Assembly (NCBI GenBank): GCA_964503665.1
Contig: CAZDAR010000003.1
Span: forward strand, 45,180 to 109,179
Reading direction: 5' to 3'
Source of the DNA: 40-80 sp964503665
Lineage (GTDB): Bacteria > Bacteroidota > Bacteroidia > Flavobacteriales_D > Crocinitomicaceae
Length of the DNA stretch: 64,000 nt
Positions 35,712 to 45,054 of the stretch are shown here, in pieces; positions within the stretch are counted from its first letter, which is position 1; each line of letters starts with the position of its first letter. The notes beneath the pieces are model-generated. The model was given only the letters and a program-made list of their open reading frames with translations, was not told the origin of the DNA and searched no databases. The position numbers were made by a program, and so were the translations under genes.

Positions 35712-36932
35712 TTACATACCTAGAATTAGTAATTCAATGTCTTTGTATTTCAAATTAAATATTTCACCTAAAACTTCACTGGTTAAGGTTCCTTTGTACA
35801 TATATACACCACTTCTAAATCCATGGTTGAATTTTATATACTCTTGACAGCCTCCAGAGTCACCAATTTCCAGTAGAATAGGAGAGAAGATGTTGGATAA
35901 TGCAAAGGAAGCAGTACGAGAAACGCGTGAAGCTATATTAGGAACGCCATAATGTATGACACCATGTTTAACAAAAGTTGGTTGACTGTGGTTAGTAATT
36001 TTTGATGTTTCAAAACAACCGCCTTGGTCAATGCTAACATCTACGACAACTGATCCCGGTTTCATTTCTTTAATCATTATTTCAGAAACGACACAAGGTG
36101 TTCTTCCTAATGACGCTCTGATAGCTCCAATAACAACATCTGCTCGTCTAATCGCTTTGGCAAGTACTTTTGGTTGTAAAACAGATGTAAAAACACGCGT
36201 TCCGAGGCTATTCTGCAATCTTCTTAATCGGGAAAGAGAACCGTCGAAAACCTTAACCGATGCCCCTAATCCTATTGCCGCTTTTGTTGCAAATTCAGCA
36301 ACAGTTCCAGCTCCAATAATCACAACTTCTGTTGGTTGTACACCTGCAACGCTGCCCAGCATAATTCCTTTTCCTTTATTGTAAGAGGAAAGTAGTTCTG
36401 CTGCAATTAATATAGAAGTAGTACCTGCAATTTCGCCCATTGTTCGAACTATAGGGAAAATTCCTTCGTCATCTTGTATGTAGTCCCATGCGACCGCTGT
36501 AATTTTTTTCTGCATGAACTTTCGTAAAATCAACTCCGATTCTTCATTTAGTTGAATAGAAGAAATTAATGTTTGATTTCCTTTCATCAATTCAACTTCG
36601 CTTTCAGTAGGAGGAGATATCTTAAGAATGATATCACATTGAAAAATTTCTTCTGTACTATAGGATATTTCTGCTCCTGCTTCAGAGTACTCGTTGTCTG
36701 AAAAATTAGATAATTCACCTGCTTTCGTTTCAATTTTCACTCGATGTCCATTAGAGACAAGCAGTGAAACAGCTTCAGGAACTAAAGCAACACGCTTTTC
36801 TTGATAGGATGTTTCCTTAGGAATACCAATGTATAGCGATCCTTTTTTGCGTTTAATTTCCAAGCACTCTTCTTGAGGCATTAAGGCACTACCTTTAAAT
36901 AAGGTCTTAAGTAATTCAGGGTCTGTTGCCAT
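35712..36932 (-). CDS. ald: Alanine dehydrogenase
   Basis: The 406-residue protein has the AlaDH/PNT N-terminal domain (IGIPKETSYQEKRVALVPEAV) and NAD domain (VVIIGAGTVAEFATKAAIGLGASVKVFD, with GAGTVA as dinucleotide loop). MGEIAGTTSILIAAELL is the conserved link. It catalyses reversible oxidative deamination of alanine to pyruvate and ammonia with NAD. An extra N-terminal stretch of about 30 residues precedes the domain; the family usually has about 370. The gene precedes the NatAB-like exporter on the same strand. Confidence 0.87.
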   Translation of the reverse strand: MATDPELLKTLFKGSALMPQEECLEIKRKKGSLYIGIPKETSYQEKRVALVPEAVSLLVSNGHRVKIETKAGELSNFSDNEYSEAGAEISYSTEEIFQCDIILKISPPTESEVELMKGNQTLISSIQLNEESELILRKFMQKKITAVAWDYIQDDEGIFPIVRTMGEIAGTTSILIAAELLSSYNKGKGIMLGSVAGVQPTEVVIIGAGTVAEFATKAAIGLGASVKVFDGSLSRLRRLQNSLGTRVFTSVLQPKVLAKAIRRADVVIGAIRASLGRTPCVVSEIMIKEMKPGSVVVDVSIDQGGCFETSKITNHSQPTFVKHGVIHYGVPNIASRVSRTASFALSNIFSPILLEIGDSGGCQEYIKFNHGFRSGVYMYKGTLTSEVLGEIFNLKYKDIELLILGM

Positions 36933-37030
36933 ATTTTATGAAACTATTTTATAAATGTACAGAAAGTTATTTAAGAAAAATAAAATCGATGCTTATTTTT
37001 TTAGTACGTTAATAATGATTCCATATAATC

Positions 37031-37663
37031 TTAATTTCTCAAGTCTATTTCCCATCCATGAGCATTAAACTTCTCTTGTATGATATCGTTTGAAATAAAG
37101 GGATTCAAGCAGTACAAAGTAACGGTTTTGGAACAGTCTTTTTGCACTGTTAGCTTTAATTTTTCAACATAATCTTTGGAGACTTCTCTTAAATCCAATT
37201 GATTAATATATGAAAGAATATAATCAATTTGAAAATCAAATTCAGGAGCGATACAAACAAGTTGAATTTTATCACTATTCTCATTGTAGACAGTCGCTAT
37301 AAAAGTTGATTTTCTAAAGTAAACAATTGCTTGACTTTCACCATTGTACAGCTGTAATGTATTGCATTCTATGTGCATTCCAAATGCAGCACTTAATTGT
37401 TCGTAGAGAAAGGCAAACTCAGCTATTTTTCCATCAGCATAAGTTGAATCTCCTTCAATTTCATAGAGTACTTCTTGATTGTAGAGCTCAATTAAGTCAT
37501 TAAATTCATCCTGTGAAATTTTATCCTTATTAACTGAAAATGGTCTAATGTAGCGGTGATTAGTAGTATAAATATAACGATGACCAACATTTGGTATTAT
37601 CATTCTCTTTAATAGAAAACTTCCTATTTTTTGAGGAGTAATGAACGATTTGAGTAAATCCAT
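37031..37663 (-). CDS. Hypothetical protein
   Basis: I do not recognise this 210-residue protein. It has no signal peptide or membrane helix, a positively charged N-terminus, and mixed strand/helix content. Its codon use looks like its neighbours, and the frame is intact. It stands alone, 98 bases after the start of the alanine dehydrogenase gene and before the HSDR_N-type gene on the same strand. No cofactor or metal motif stands out. Confidence 0.5.
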   Translation of the reverse strand: MDLLKSFITPQKIGSFLLKRMIIPNVGHRYIYTTNHRYIRPFSVNKDKISQDEFNDLIELYNQEVLYEIEGDSTYADGKIAEFAFLYEQLSAAFGMHIECNTLQLYNGESQAIVYFRKSTFIATVYNENSDKIQLVCIAPEFDFQIDYILSYINQLDLREVSKDYVEKLKLTVQKDCSKTVTLYCLNPFISNDIIQEKFNAHGWEIDLRN

Positions 37664-37756
37664 TTTTATGCTTTAGACAATTACTAATATATGAAATAAT
37701 TCTCATATTAACGAATAGGAGTAGAGCACTTGGTAAAGAAGGAAGAGTATCATCAC

Positions 37757-38209
37757 TTATAAATTTTCAAAATTAGGGATATCATCCAGTTTAACAATCG
37801 AATTACTATTACTATCTATCTGTAATACAATATGTTCTAAGCCATTGCTTAAAAACAGGTAATCAGTCTTTAATTCCTGATTGTAATGTGCTGCTTGTTC
37901 AAATGTTAATTGTGAAATAGGAATGTCAGGTGCCTTACATTCGATAATAATTCGAGGTTGTGCATTTCTGTCGTAGGCTACTAAATCACATCTTCTAAAG
38001 AGTTGATGAACGTGTATTCCATGCTCAATTTTTAAAAGACTTTCGGGATAATTGCGATAGGCCAATAAAAAATGAATAATATGTTGACGTACCCATTCTT
38101 CAGGTGTGAGTTTTAGTTTCTTCTTTCGCAGCAAGCAAACCACGTAAATGGTATCTTTCGACCTAGAGAGTTTCAGTGGTGCAACAGGAAGATTTAGGGG
38201 CGTTAACAT
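37757..38209 (-). CDS. HSDR_N-type PD-(D/E)xK protein
   Basis: The 150-residue protein matches the short type I restriction subunit R N-terminal-like family (HSDR_N_2). The core is RCDLVAYD with D75, then IIIECKAP with E90 and K92, and QAAHYN from Q105, a complete PD-(D/E)xK nuclease motif. No hsdM, hsdS or helicase partner is present, so it is not a restriction system. Its ATG overlaps the ftsK stop by one base, so it is made from the ftsK message. It may act on DNA, for example in repair or segregation, but this is only inference. Confidence 0.75.
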   Translation of the reverse strand: MLTPLNLPVAPLKLSRSKDTIYVVCLLRKKKLKLTPEEWVRQHIIHFLLAYRNYPESLLKIEHGIHVHQLFRRCDLVAYDRNAQPRIIIECKAPDIPISQLTFEQAAHYNQELKTDYLFLSNGLEHIVLQIDSNSNSIVKLDDIPNFENL

Positions 38210-40728
38210 TATCCTACAATTCCTTTTGAAGCAAGATATTCATTCAGTTGGTCAATATCTGTGTACAATACTTCCCTCGCTTTACTTCCTTGATGAGGAC
38301 CAATAATTCCATACGCTTCTAACTGATCGACAATTCTTCCTGCTCTGTTATAGCCTAATTTCAATTTACGTTGTAATAAACTAGCAGAACCTTGCTGACT
38401 CAAAACAATAATTCGAGCACCGTCAGCAAATAAAGGATCTATGTCGTAGGCGTCAAAATCATCTGTATCGCTAGTACTACCTTCTCCCACATATTCAGGT
38501 AATAACAGTGCTTCTGGGTAGGCTCTTTGAGAACCGATAAATTCACAAATTGCTTCTACTTCAGGTGTATCTACAAATCCACACTGTAAACGAATTACGT
38601 CGTTTCCAGTCGAGATTAGCATATCTCCCATACCAATTAGCTGATCAGCACCATTAGCATCTAATATTGTTCGAGAGTCAATTTTTGACTGAACACGGAA
38701 AGCAATTCTAGCAGGAAAGTTGGCTTTAATCATACCTGTAATGACATTTACAGAAGGTCTTTGAGTGGCTACAATTAAGTGAATACCAACCGCTCGAGCT
38801 AATTGCGCAATTCGAGCAATCGGATTTTCAATCTCTCGTCCTGCCGTCATGATTAAGTCGGCAAACTCATCAATTAAAACGACAATATAAGGTAAATAAC
38901 GGTGTCCTTTTTCAGGATTTAATCGACGTTTAACGAATTTAGAGTTATATTCTTTAATCGTTCTTACTTGTGCTTCTTTCAATAATTCATAACGTGTATC
39001 CATCTCAATACAAAGCGAGTTCAAGGTGTTAACCACTTTTGATGTATCGGTGATAATGGCATCTTCAGCATCTGGTAATTTCGCTAAGAAGTGACGTTCT
39101 ATCTTATTATATAATGTTAATTCAACTTTCTTAGGGTCGACCAAAACAAATTTCACTTGAGAAGGATGTTTTTTGTATAAGATGGAAATTAATATTGCAT
39201 TTAATCCAACTGATTTACCTTGACCTGTTGCTCCAGCAACTAATAAGTGAGGCATCTTCGTCAAATCGAATGTATAGGTTTCATTCGTGACCGTTTTTCC
39301 TATAACAATTGGTAATTCATAATCTGAATTCTGGAATTTCTCTGAAGCAATCAATGAACGCATAGAAACCATTTCTCTGTTGCGATTTGGAACTTCAATA
39401 CCAATCGTTCCTTTTCCTGGGATAGGAGCAATGATACGAATTCCAAGTGCTGCCAAGCTTAGAGCAATATCATCTTCTAGGTTCTTAATTTTAGAAATAC
39501 GTACACCTGGTGCAGGCACGATTTCATACAATGTTACAGTTGGTCCAACGGTAGCTTTTATTTTTGAAATTTCTATTTTATAATTCTGGAGTGTCTCTAC
39601 AATTTTATTCTTATGCTCTTCAAGCTCATTTTTATCAATATTATGAGAGTTACTACCATAATCTTTTAATAAATCAAGAGAAGGCAACATGTAGCCAGAT
39701 AAGTCAAGCGTTGGGTCAAATTCGCCATAACTTTGGCGTAACTTATCTGCTTCATCGTCGGATAAAACTTCATCTGAATTTTCATTCATTTCAATTTCAA
39801 AATCATCATTACCATATTCATCTTCTACTGATGATTTTATAACTTTTTCATTGCTTATTGGTGAACTATTCTTAACAGTGAATTCAACGCCTTCATCATC
39901 CTGATCCTCTTCCTCTTCTTCCTCTTCATCAAAGTAGATAGGGGCAACAGGATTTTCCTTTTTTATTTCATTTTCCTTAATAGGATTGATAATATGAAAA
40001 TCGTCAGCGTTACTTTGATTAGAAGTAGTTGCGTTTTCGGATTCATCTTCATCCTCCAAACTATTCCTTTGAAAAGAAGCCATCATATCTTTAAAATTGA
40101 AATTAAAGAATGTAACACTTGCGATATAAAGAATTAACAATTGGATGAAAATATTTCCAATTTTACCAAGTGTTAAGTTAAACCAACTATTGACGTAAAA
40201 ACCAAACGTTCCACCTAGGTAATTAATGTGTGAAGCGAATAAACCTAAGAAAAGTGACCCCCAGAACATAAAGAAAATACTAATAAAAGTAGTTTTCTTT
40301 AATGGAAATCGGTTGTATTTATATCCGAAGGTATTGTAAACGCCAAAAAGTAATAGTAAAAATGGGATTGCAAATGAAGTGACTCCTACCCAACGATAAA
40401 CCAATAAATGAGAGAACCAAGCACCAAATTTACCTAACCAATTCTGCATTTCTTCCGTGTCTGTCTCCAAAATAAAGCTCCAAAATCCTTTGTTAATCAC
40501 TTTATTTTGATCGACTTGCCAGGTAAACAGATATGAAAATACAGAGAGAAAAAAGAACACACTTAAAATCAATAAAACGCCCCCAATAATTGCTCTTGAA
40601 CGCTTAAATTCGTAACGTGCTAAAAAACGAGTCAACGGATTTTTGGCATTCAACCGATCATTATCCGCGGTTGTCATACTTTTCTTCTTCTTGTCCGTTT
40701 TGGTCGTTTTATCGTCTTCTACTGCCAT
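38209..40728 (-). CDS. ftsK: DNA translocase FtsK
   Basis: The 839 residues show four to five N-terminal membrane helices (about 45-205), then an acidic, low-complexity linker (about 215-335, with a run of Glu/Asp), and the motor domain. Walker A GATGQGKS lies near residue 500 and Walker B VVLIDEFADLIM follows. The C-terminal winged-helix gamma domain (SASLLQRKLKLGYNRAGRI) recognises KOPS-type DNA sequences. FtsK pumps DNA at the division septum to resolve chromosome dimers. The acidic linker DNA shows a short repeat of CTTCCT-type units near 39905-39935 on the plus strand. Confidence 0.95.
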   Translation of the reverse strand: MAVEDDKTTKTDKKKKSMTTADNDRLNAKNPLTRFLARYEFKRSRAIIGGVLLILSVFFFLSVFSYLFTWQVDQNKVINKGFWSFILETDTEEMQNWLGKFGAWFSHLLVYRWVGVTSFAIPFLLLLFGVYNTFGYKYNRFPLKKTTFISIFFMFWGSLFLGLFASHINYLGGTFGFYVNSWFNLTLGKIGNIFIQLLILYIASVTFFNFNFKDMMASFQRNSLEDEDESENATTSNQSNADDFHIINPIKENEIKKENPVAPIYFDEEEEEEEDQDDEGVEFTVKNSSPISNEKVIKSSVEDEYGNDDFEIEMNENSDEVLSDDEADKLRQSYGEFDPTLDLSGYMLPSLDLLKDYGSNSHNIDKNELEEHKNKIVETLQNYKIEISKIKATVGPTVTLYEIVPAPGVRISKIKNLEDDIALSLAALGIRIIAPIPGKGTIGIEVPNRNREMVSMRSLIASEKFQNSDYELPIVIGKTVTNETYTFDLTKMPHLLVAGATGQGKSVGLNAILISILYKKHPSQVKFVLVDPKKVELTLYNKIERHFLAKLPDAEDAIITDTSKVVNTLNSLCIEMDTRYELLKEAQVRTIKEYNSKFVKRRLNPEKGHRYLPYIVVLIDEFADLIMTAGREIENPIARIAQLARAVGIHLIVATQRPSVNVITGMIKANFPARIAFRVQSKIDSRTILDANGADQLIGMGDMLISTGNDVIRLQCGFVDTPEVEAICEFIGSQRAYPEALLLPEYVGEGSTSDTDDFDAYDIDPLFADGARIIVLSQQGSASLLQRKLKLGYNRAGRIVDQLEAYGIIGPHQGSKAREVLYTDIDQLNEYLASKGIVG

Positions 40729-40881
40729 TGTATTACCTTTTATTACGTAAGCTTAAATTCATTTTATCCAGGCAATATTGAAAATAGTTACAATTCAATA
40801 CTAGATAAACAAGTAAATTTACTCAAAAGAAGCTTTTTAATAAAAATGCCTTGAAAGAAACATCAACAATGAATTGTTAAA

Positions 40882-40901
40882 GACACGAATTTAAATGTGT
40901 C
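40882..40901 (-). terminator. Weak terminator candidate after the DUF4412-like gene
   Basis: GACAC and GTGTC (40882-40886 and 40897-40901) form a short stem with inner A/T pairs, followed on the minus strand by TTTAAC. It is weak in GC and T-run. Confidence 0.3.
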
Positions 40902-40929
40902 AAACAATGTTCATCAATAAATAGAGGTA

Positions 40930-41562
40930 CTATTCTGAAGGAGGTTGTTGAAGTAAAATAAAGTCATCCATCGAAATAATTTTAAAGATAGTTGGAATTT
41001 TAAACAACTCAGAATTCAATTCTTTTTCTTCTACTTTTACTGCTCTATATATTAGATTAGATTCTTCATTTACAGCTACTTTATATTCCGCAGGTAAACC
41101 AATTAATGAAGTTGATAGATTAAGATACTTAGGATTTATTTTAGGAAAATAATATAAGGTATCAACTTCTCCTTCTGGATAAATACGTTTCATTCGTTTC
41201 ACGACATAACCATCTAATTTTCTTTTTCCCCCCATTTTTTTAGTAGTAAAATGAATCGTCACACTGTCATTATCGTATTGCTTAATTGCATAAAAATTAT
41301 CGTCACTTTTCAATAAAACGTATGATTTCTTTTGATTTAAATTTCGAATAGTCGTTTGACCACCAAAACTATCTGAATTAGTATCCACTCGAACAATACT
41401 ATCTTTAACGCGAATCGTTAAATAATTCACTTTATATGGAATGCTATCCGTTGCTTTTTGAAAATAAACATCATAAAAAATGCTTCCTTCGAACGATTTG
41501 TACTTCTGACCAAACAAAAAAGGGCAGAAAAACAAGATTAATATAATAAATATACCCTTCAT
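40930..41562 (-). CDS. Secreted protein, DUF4412-like
   Basis: The 210-residue protein has a signal peptide (residues 1 to about 19, ending LFGQ). It then begins YKSFEGSIFYDVYFQK, and carries LIGLPAEYKVAVNEESNLIYRAV and SELFKIP near its end. This pattern resembles the DUF4412 proteins of Bacteroidota, which are small exported proteins of unknown role. No lipobox cysteine is present. It is divergent from arginase. The assignment rests on a few short segments. Confidence 0.5.
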   Translation of the reverse strand: MKGIFIILILFFCPFLFGQKYKSFEGSIFYDVYFQKATDSIPYKVNYLTIRVKDSIVRVDTNSDSFGGQTTIRNLNQKKSYVLLKSDDNFYAIKQYDNDSVTIHFTTKKMGGKRKLDGYVVKRMKRIYPEGEVDTLYYFPKINPKYLNLSTSLIGLPAEYKVAVNEESNLIYRAVKVEEKELNSELFKIPTIFKIISMDDFILLQQPPSE

Positions 41563-41595
41563 AATCAGTTATTTGAGTTGTTAAATTGATTTTTA

Positions 41596-41627
41596 TTGTG
41601 TTTTATCTTATTCATTAACTAAATTTG
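41596..41627 (+). promoter_or_regulatory. Arginase promoter, TTG-N21-TAAATTTG
   Basis: TTG (41596-41598) and TAAATTTG (41620-41627) are 21 bases apart, in the divergent gap of 88 bases. The leader to the arginase ATG is predicted to be about 17 bases. Confidence 0.6.
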
Positions 41628-41650
41628 AAGTTTAAAAATACAAATTCTTT

Positions 41651-42607
41651 ATGAGTAAGAAATTACAATTTATCATAAATCCTTCAGAGATTACTGCTGG
41701 AACAAGAGGCGCTTCGCTAGGTCCTTACGCTATTATGACAGCCGCTCGAACGAAGAGAAGTAGTATGTTTAGTCAAATTAAGGTTCGTACAATCCCTAAT
41801 CAAAATGAGGTTTTAGATAAAGCTCCAGAATTAACAAAAGCCAAAAATATTGATTCTTACACTGTTCTATTCAAAGACATCGTCTCGGAAGTAACTTCTG
41901 TTTTAAATGCTAACGAAATGCCTATTGTATTGGCAGGCGATCATGGTTCGGCAGCAGCGACTGTCAGTGCTTTGAAAATTGCAGCGCCAGAGAAAAGATT
42001 GGGTGTTATTTGGATTGATGCCCATGCTGATATTCACTCACCTTATACAACGCCATCTGGAAATATGCACGGAATGCCGTTGTCTATACCTTTAGGTTTG
42101 AATAATGAAGCGTGTCAAGTGAATGATTTACCAGTGGATATAATTAAAGCTTGGGATAAATTGAAAGAATTTGGAGGAATCACTCCAAAGATTGAACCTC
42201 AAGACTTGATTTACATTGGTGTAAGAGATACGGAAGAACAAGAAGATTACTTGCTGGATAAATTACGCATTAAGAATTTTACAGTTGACGAAGTTAGAAA
42301 ATCAACACCACAAGCAATTGCTGAAGAAGCCTTAAAACAATTAATAGATTGTGACTGGATTTATTTGACGTTTGATGTCGATTCCATGGATCCACAATTA
42401 AGCTCATACGGAACAGGAACTCCTGTTGAAAAAGGATTGTCTCCAGAAGAAGCAAAAATGTTAATTTTGCACCTTCTTCAATCTAAGAAAGTAGGTTGTT
42501 TTGAAGTAGTTGAAGTCAATCCATGTTTGGATGACAAAGTCAATAAGATGGCAGAAATTGCTTTAGATGTAATCGAAGAAAGTATTAAAACACTAAGTGA
42601 ACTATAA
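41651..42607 (+). CDS. rocF: Arginase (ureohydrolase)
   Basis: The 318-residue protein carries the three ureohydrolase signatures that bind two manganese ions: GDHGS at 96-100, DAHAD at 123-127 and FDVDSMDP at 241-248. It hydrolyses arginine to ornithine and urea. Agmatinase or formimidoylglutamase are alternatives because they share these motifs, but the length and context favour arginase. It is followed by argS after three bases, and both enzymes use arginine as substrate. Confidence 0.83.
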   Translation: MSKKLQFIINPSEITAGTRGASLGPYAIMTAARTKRSSMFSQIKVRTIPNQNEVLDKAPELTKAKNIDSYTVLFKDIVSEVTSVLNANEMPIVLAGDHGSAAATVSALKIAAPEKRLGVIWIDAHADIHSPYTTPSGNMHGMPLSIPLGLNNEACQVNDLPVDIIKAWDKLKEFGGITPKIEPQDLIYIGVRDTEEQEDYLLDKLRIKNFTVDEVRKSTPQAIAEEALKQLIDCDWIYLTFDVDSMDPQLSSYGTGTPVEKGLSPEEAKMLILHLLQSKKVGCFEVVEVNPCLDDKVNKMAEIALDVIEESIKTLSEL

Positions 42608-42610
42608 TTA

Positions 42611-44509
42611 ATGGAAGAACTAGTTAAAAGTATCCTATTAGATAATAGTATTGAACTATTTGGAATTCAAATTGATAACAAGTCAATACAATTTCAACAA
42701 ACCAGAAAAGAGTTTGAAGGTGATTTCACGTTGGTGACTTTTCCTTTTGCGAAAATAATGAAGTTACGCCCAGATGAAGTAGCTGAAAAACTAGGAGTTT
42801 ATCTAACGGAGAATATTAAAGCAGTGAAAGGCTTTAATGTAATTCAAGGATTCTTAAACATTGTTATTGACGATAGTTTTTGGGTAGATACTTTAAATGA
42901 GATTCATACGACTGAAAAATACGGTTATGAGAAAGAAAATTCCAAGTCATTAAAAATGGTCGAATTTTCTTCACCAAATACCAATAAGCCGTTGCACTTA
43001 GGTCATTTAAGAAACATTTTTTTAGGTGATTCTGTTGCTAAAATTCTCAAAGCAAACGGTAATCAAGTGATTAAAACTCAAGTTATTAACGACCGAGGAA
43101 TTCATATTTGTAAAAGTATGTTGGCGTGGGAGCTTTTTTCACCGATAAACGAAAAAGGAGAGAAGGAAACACCTGAAAATACGGGACTGAAAGGCGATAA
43201 ATTAGTTGGGAAATACTATGTTGAATTCGACGTTCATTTTAACCAGCAAGCAAAAGCAATCATTGTAAAATGGGAAGCGGGTGATACATCAGGTTTTCCA
43301 GATGCAACAATTGCAGAATTTAAAAAATTGTCAGCAGCTAAAACAGGCGAGGAGAAAGTAGATAAAGAGATTGATGCGAAAATTAAAGATTTAGCCAAAA
43401 ATCAAACACCTATTTTACAACAAGCGAAAGAAATGTTGGTAAAATGGGAAGCAAAAAATCCTGAAGTTTACCAACTATGGGAAACGATGAATGGTTGGGT
43501 GTACAAAGGTTTTGATGTTACTTATGACATGATGAACGTTACTTTTGACACACTTTATTATGAATCCAATACCTACATTTTGGGACGTGATGTCGTGATG
43601 GAAGGATTGACAAAAGGTATCTTTTTCCGTAAAGAAGATGGTTCTATTTGGTGTGACTTAACAGCAGATGGATTAGATGAGAAATTATTATTGCGTTCTG
43701 ACGGAACTTCTGTTTACATGACACAAGATATCGGAACGGCAATTGAGCGTTTTAAAGATTATCCAGCCTTGGATGGAATTGTGTACACAGTCGCTAACGA
43801 GCAAGATTATCATTTTAAGGTATTGTTCCTAGTTTTGAGTAAGTTAGGTTATGAATGGGCAGAAAAGTGTCATCATTTATCTTATGGAATGGTCGACTTA
43901 CCAAGTGGAAGAATGAAATCGCGAGAAGGAACCGTTGTAGATGCCGATAACTTGATGAGTGATATGTTGGTGGAAGCAGAGAAGATGACTGCTGAACGGG
44001 GACATTTAGAAGGTCTTTCAAAAGAACAAATAACTACGTTAAACCATACTTTAGGTATTGGCGGATTGAAATATTACTTATTGAAAATAGATCCTAAGAA
44101 ACGAATGATGTTTGACCCATTGGAATCTATTGAGTTAAACGGAAATACCGCTCCTTTTGTACAATACGGTTATGCACGAATTCAGTCCTTATTGCGTAAA
44201 GCGAAAGAGAATGGGGTAGTATTAGACAAGATTACAAAACTACAAGACGAAGATATTATCTTAGTGAAAGCATTGATTCGTTTCAGAAATGTAATTGACG
44301 AAGCGGCAAATTCATATTCTCCTTCATTGATTGTCAATTACTGTTTTGATTTGACTCAGACTTTTAATAGCTATTATCAAACTACCAATCTGCTAAAAGA
44401 AGAAGATGAAGAGTTGAAAGTGTCTCGTTTGATTCTTTGTGAAAACGTAGGGAAAGTGATTCGTTTAGGGTTGGAGTTATTAGGAATTCAGGTTCCAGAT
44501 CGAATGTAA
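42611..44509 (+). CDS. argS: Arginyl-tRNA synthetase
   Basis: This 632-residue class I synthetase has the N-terminal Add-1 domain, SPNTNKPLHLGHLRN with the HIGH motif at 129-132, an inserted helical stretch (about 195-290) before VTYDMMNVTFDTLYYES, and GRMKSREG near residue 434 in the KMSKS position. The C-terminal DALR anticodon-binding domain follows (GNTAPFVQYGYARIQSLLRK, then helices). E. coli ArgS has 577 residues; the insertion accounts for the extra length and is common in Bacteroidota ArgS, to my knowledge. It charges tRNA-Arg. Confidence 0.96.
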   Translation: MEELVKSILLDNSIELFGIQIDNKSIQFQQTRKEFEGDFTLVTFPFAKIMKLRPDEVAEKLGVYLTENIKAVKGFNVIQGFLNIVIDDSFWVDTLNEIHTTEKYGYEKENSKSLKMVEFSSPNTNKPLHLGHLRNIFLGDSVAKILKANGNQVIKTQVINDRGIHICKSMLAWELFSPINEKGEKETPENTGLKGDKLVGKYYVEFDVHFNQQAKAIIVKWEAGDTSGFPDATIAEFKKLSAAKTGEEKVDKEIDAKIKDLAKNQTPILQQAKEMLVKWEAKNPEVYQLWETMNGWVYKGFDVTYDMMNVTFDTLYYESNTYILGRDVVMEGLTKGIFFRKEDGSIWCDLTADGLDEKLLLRSDGTSVYMTQDIGTAIERFKDYPALDGIVYTVANEQDYHFKVLFLVLSKLGYEWAEKCHHLSYGMVDLPSGRMKSREGTVVDADNLMSDMLVEAEKMTAERGHLEGLSKEQITTLNHTLGIGGLKYYLLKIDPKKRMMFDPLESIELNGNTAPFVQYGYARIQSLLRKAKENGVVLDKITKLQDEDIILVKALIRFRNVIDEAANSYSPSLIVNYCFDLTQTFNSYYQTTNLLKEEDEELKVSRLILCENVGKVIRLGLELLGIQVPDRM

Positions 44510-44557
44510 ATCGATTAATATTCTTTGCAACCTAAAAACTGTTTAAAACTTCATTTT

Positions 44558-44977
44558 ATGAGCGCTCGATTATTTTTTCTATCCCTTATTTTTATCTCAA
44601 TTTTTGAGGTAAAAGCACAAGAATTTAAAGCTCCGAGCGATAGCATTATGTATAAAATGTATATGGCAGAAGGAAATACTTTGCTTTCACATGAAAAGTA
44701 TGAAGGAGCAAAAATGAAATTTATTCAAGCTAGCGAAATTTTCAAGGATGAACAAGCTCCTAAACATAAAATTCAAGAAATCGATGCTCGATTAGCTAGA
44801 ATTAAAGAGATAAATCTAAAGATTGATACTTTGATTAAAGAAGGAGATGAGTTATTCGCTTCCAATAGGTTAGAGGAGGCGATTAAAAAATATGAGATAG
44901 TTTTATTACTTCAAATGAATAATACTTATGCGCTGAATAAAATTAATGAAATCAATCAACTATTGTATGAAAAATAG
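44558..44977 (+). CDS. Secreted TPR-like protein
   Basis: I use the ATG at 44558. The longer frame begins with TTG at 44525 and would add eleven residues before a clean signal peptide (hydrophobic to about residue 18, ending VKAQ). The mature part of about 120 residues is helical, with two TPR-like units, for example EGNTLLSHEKYEGAKMKFIQAS and EGDELFASNRLEEAIKKYEIVL. It likely mediates protein contacts in the periplasm. It follows argS by 48 bases and ends at a bidirectional terminator. Confidence 0.6.
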   Translation: MSARLFFLSLIFISIFEVKAQEFKAPSDSIMYKMYMAEGNTLLSHEKYEGAKMKFIQASEIFKDEQAPKHKIQEIDARLARIKEINLKIDTLIKEGDELFASNRLEEAIKKYEIVLLLQMNNTYALNKINEINQLLYEK

Positions 44978-45002
44978 ATTCTTATATAATCAACACTAAA
45001 CA

Positions 45003-45034
45003 AAAGAGGCTGCTCATAATTGAACAGCCTCTTT
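45003..45034. terminator. Bidirectional terminator
   Basis: A perfect 10-bp stem (AAAGAGGCTG with its complement at 45025-45034) and a 12-base loop separate two converging genes. Each strand has a T-run as part of the stem. Confidence 0.75.
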
Positions 45035-45054
45035 GTCTTTAAATATACTTTAAT

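Noticed and set aside
37757..38209. Part of a type I restriction-modification system
   Set aside because: Only the short HSDR_N-type domain is present; there is no helicase, methylase or specificity subunit nearby.
39905..39935. Simple repeat as a functional element
   Set aside because: It encodes the acidic Glu/Asp linker of FtsK and needs no other explanation.
44525..44557. TTG start at 44525 for the TPR-like protein
   Set aside because: It would put eleven extra residues before a clean signal peptide; the ATG at 44558 fits better.
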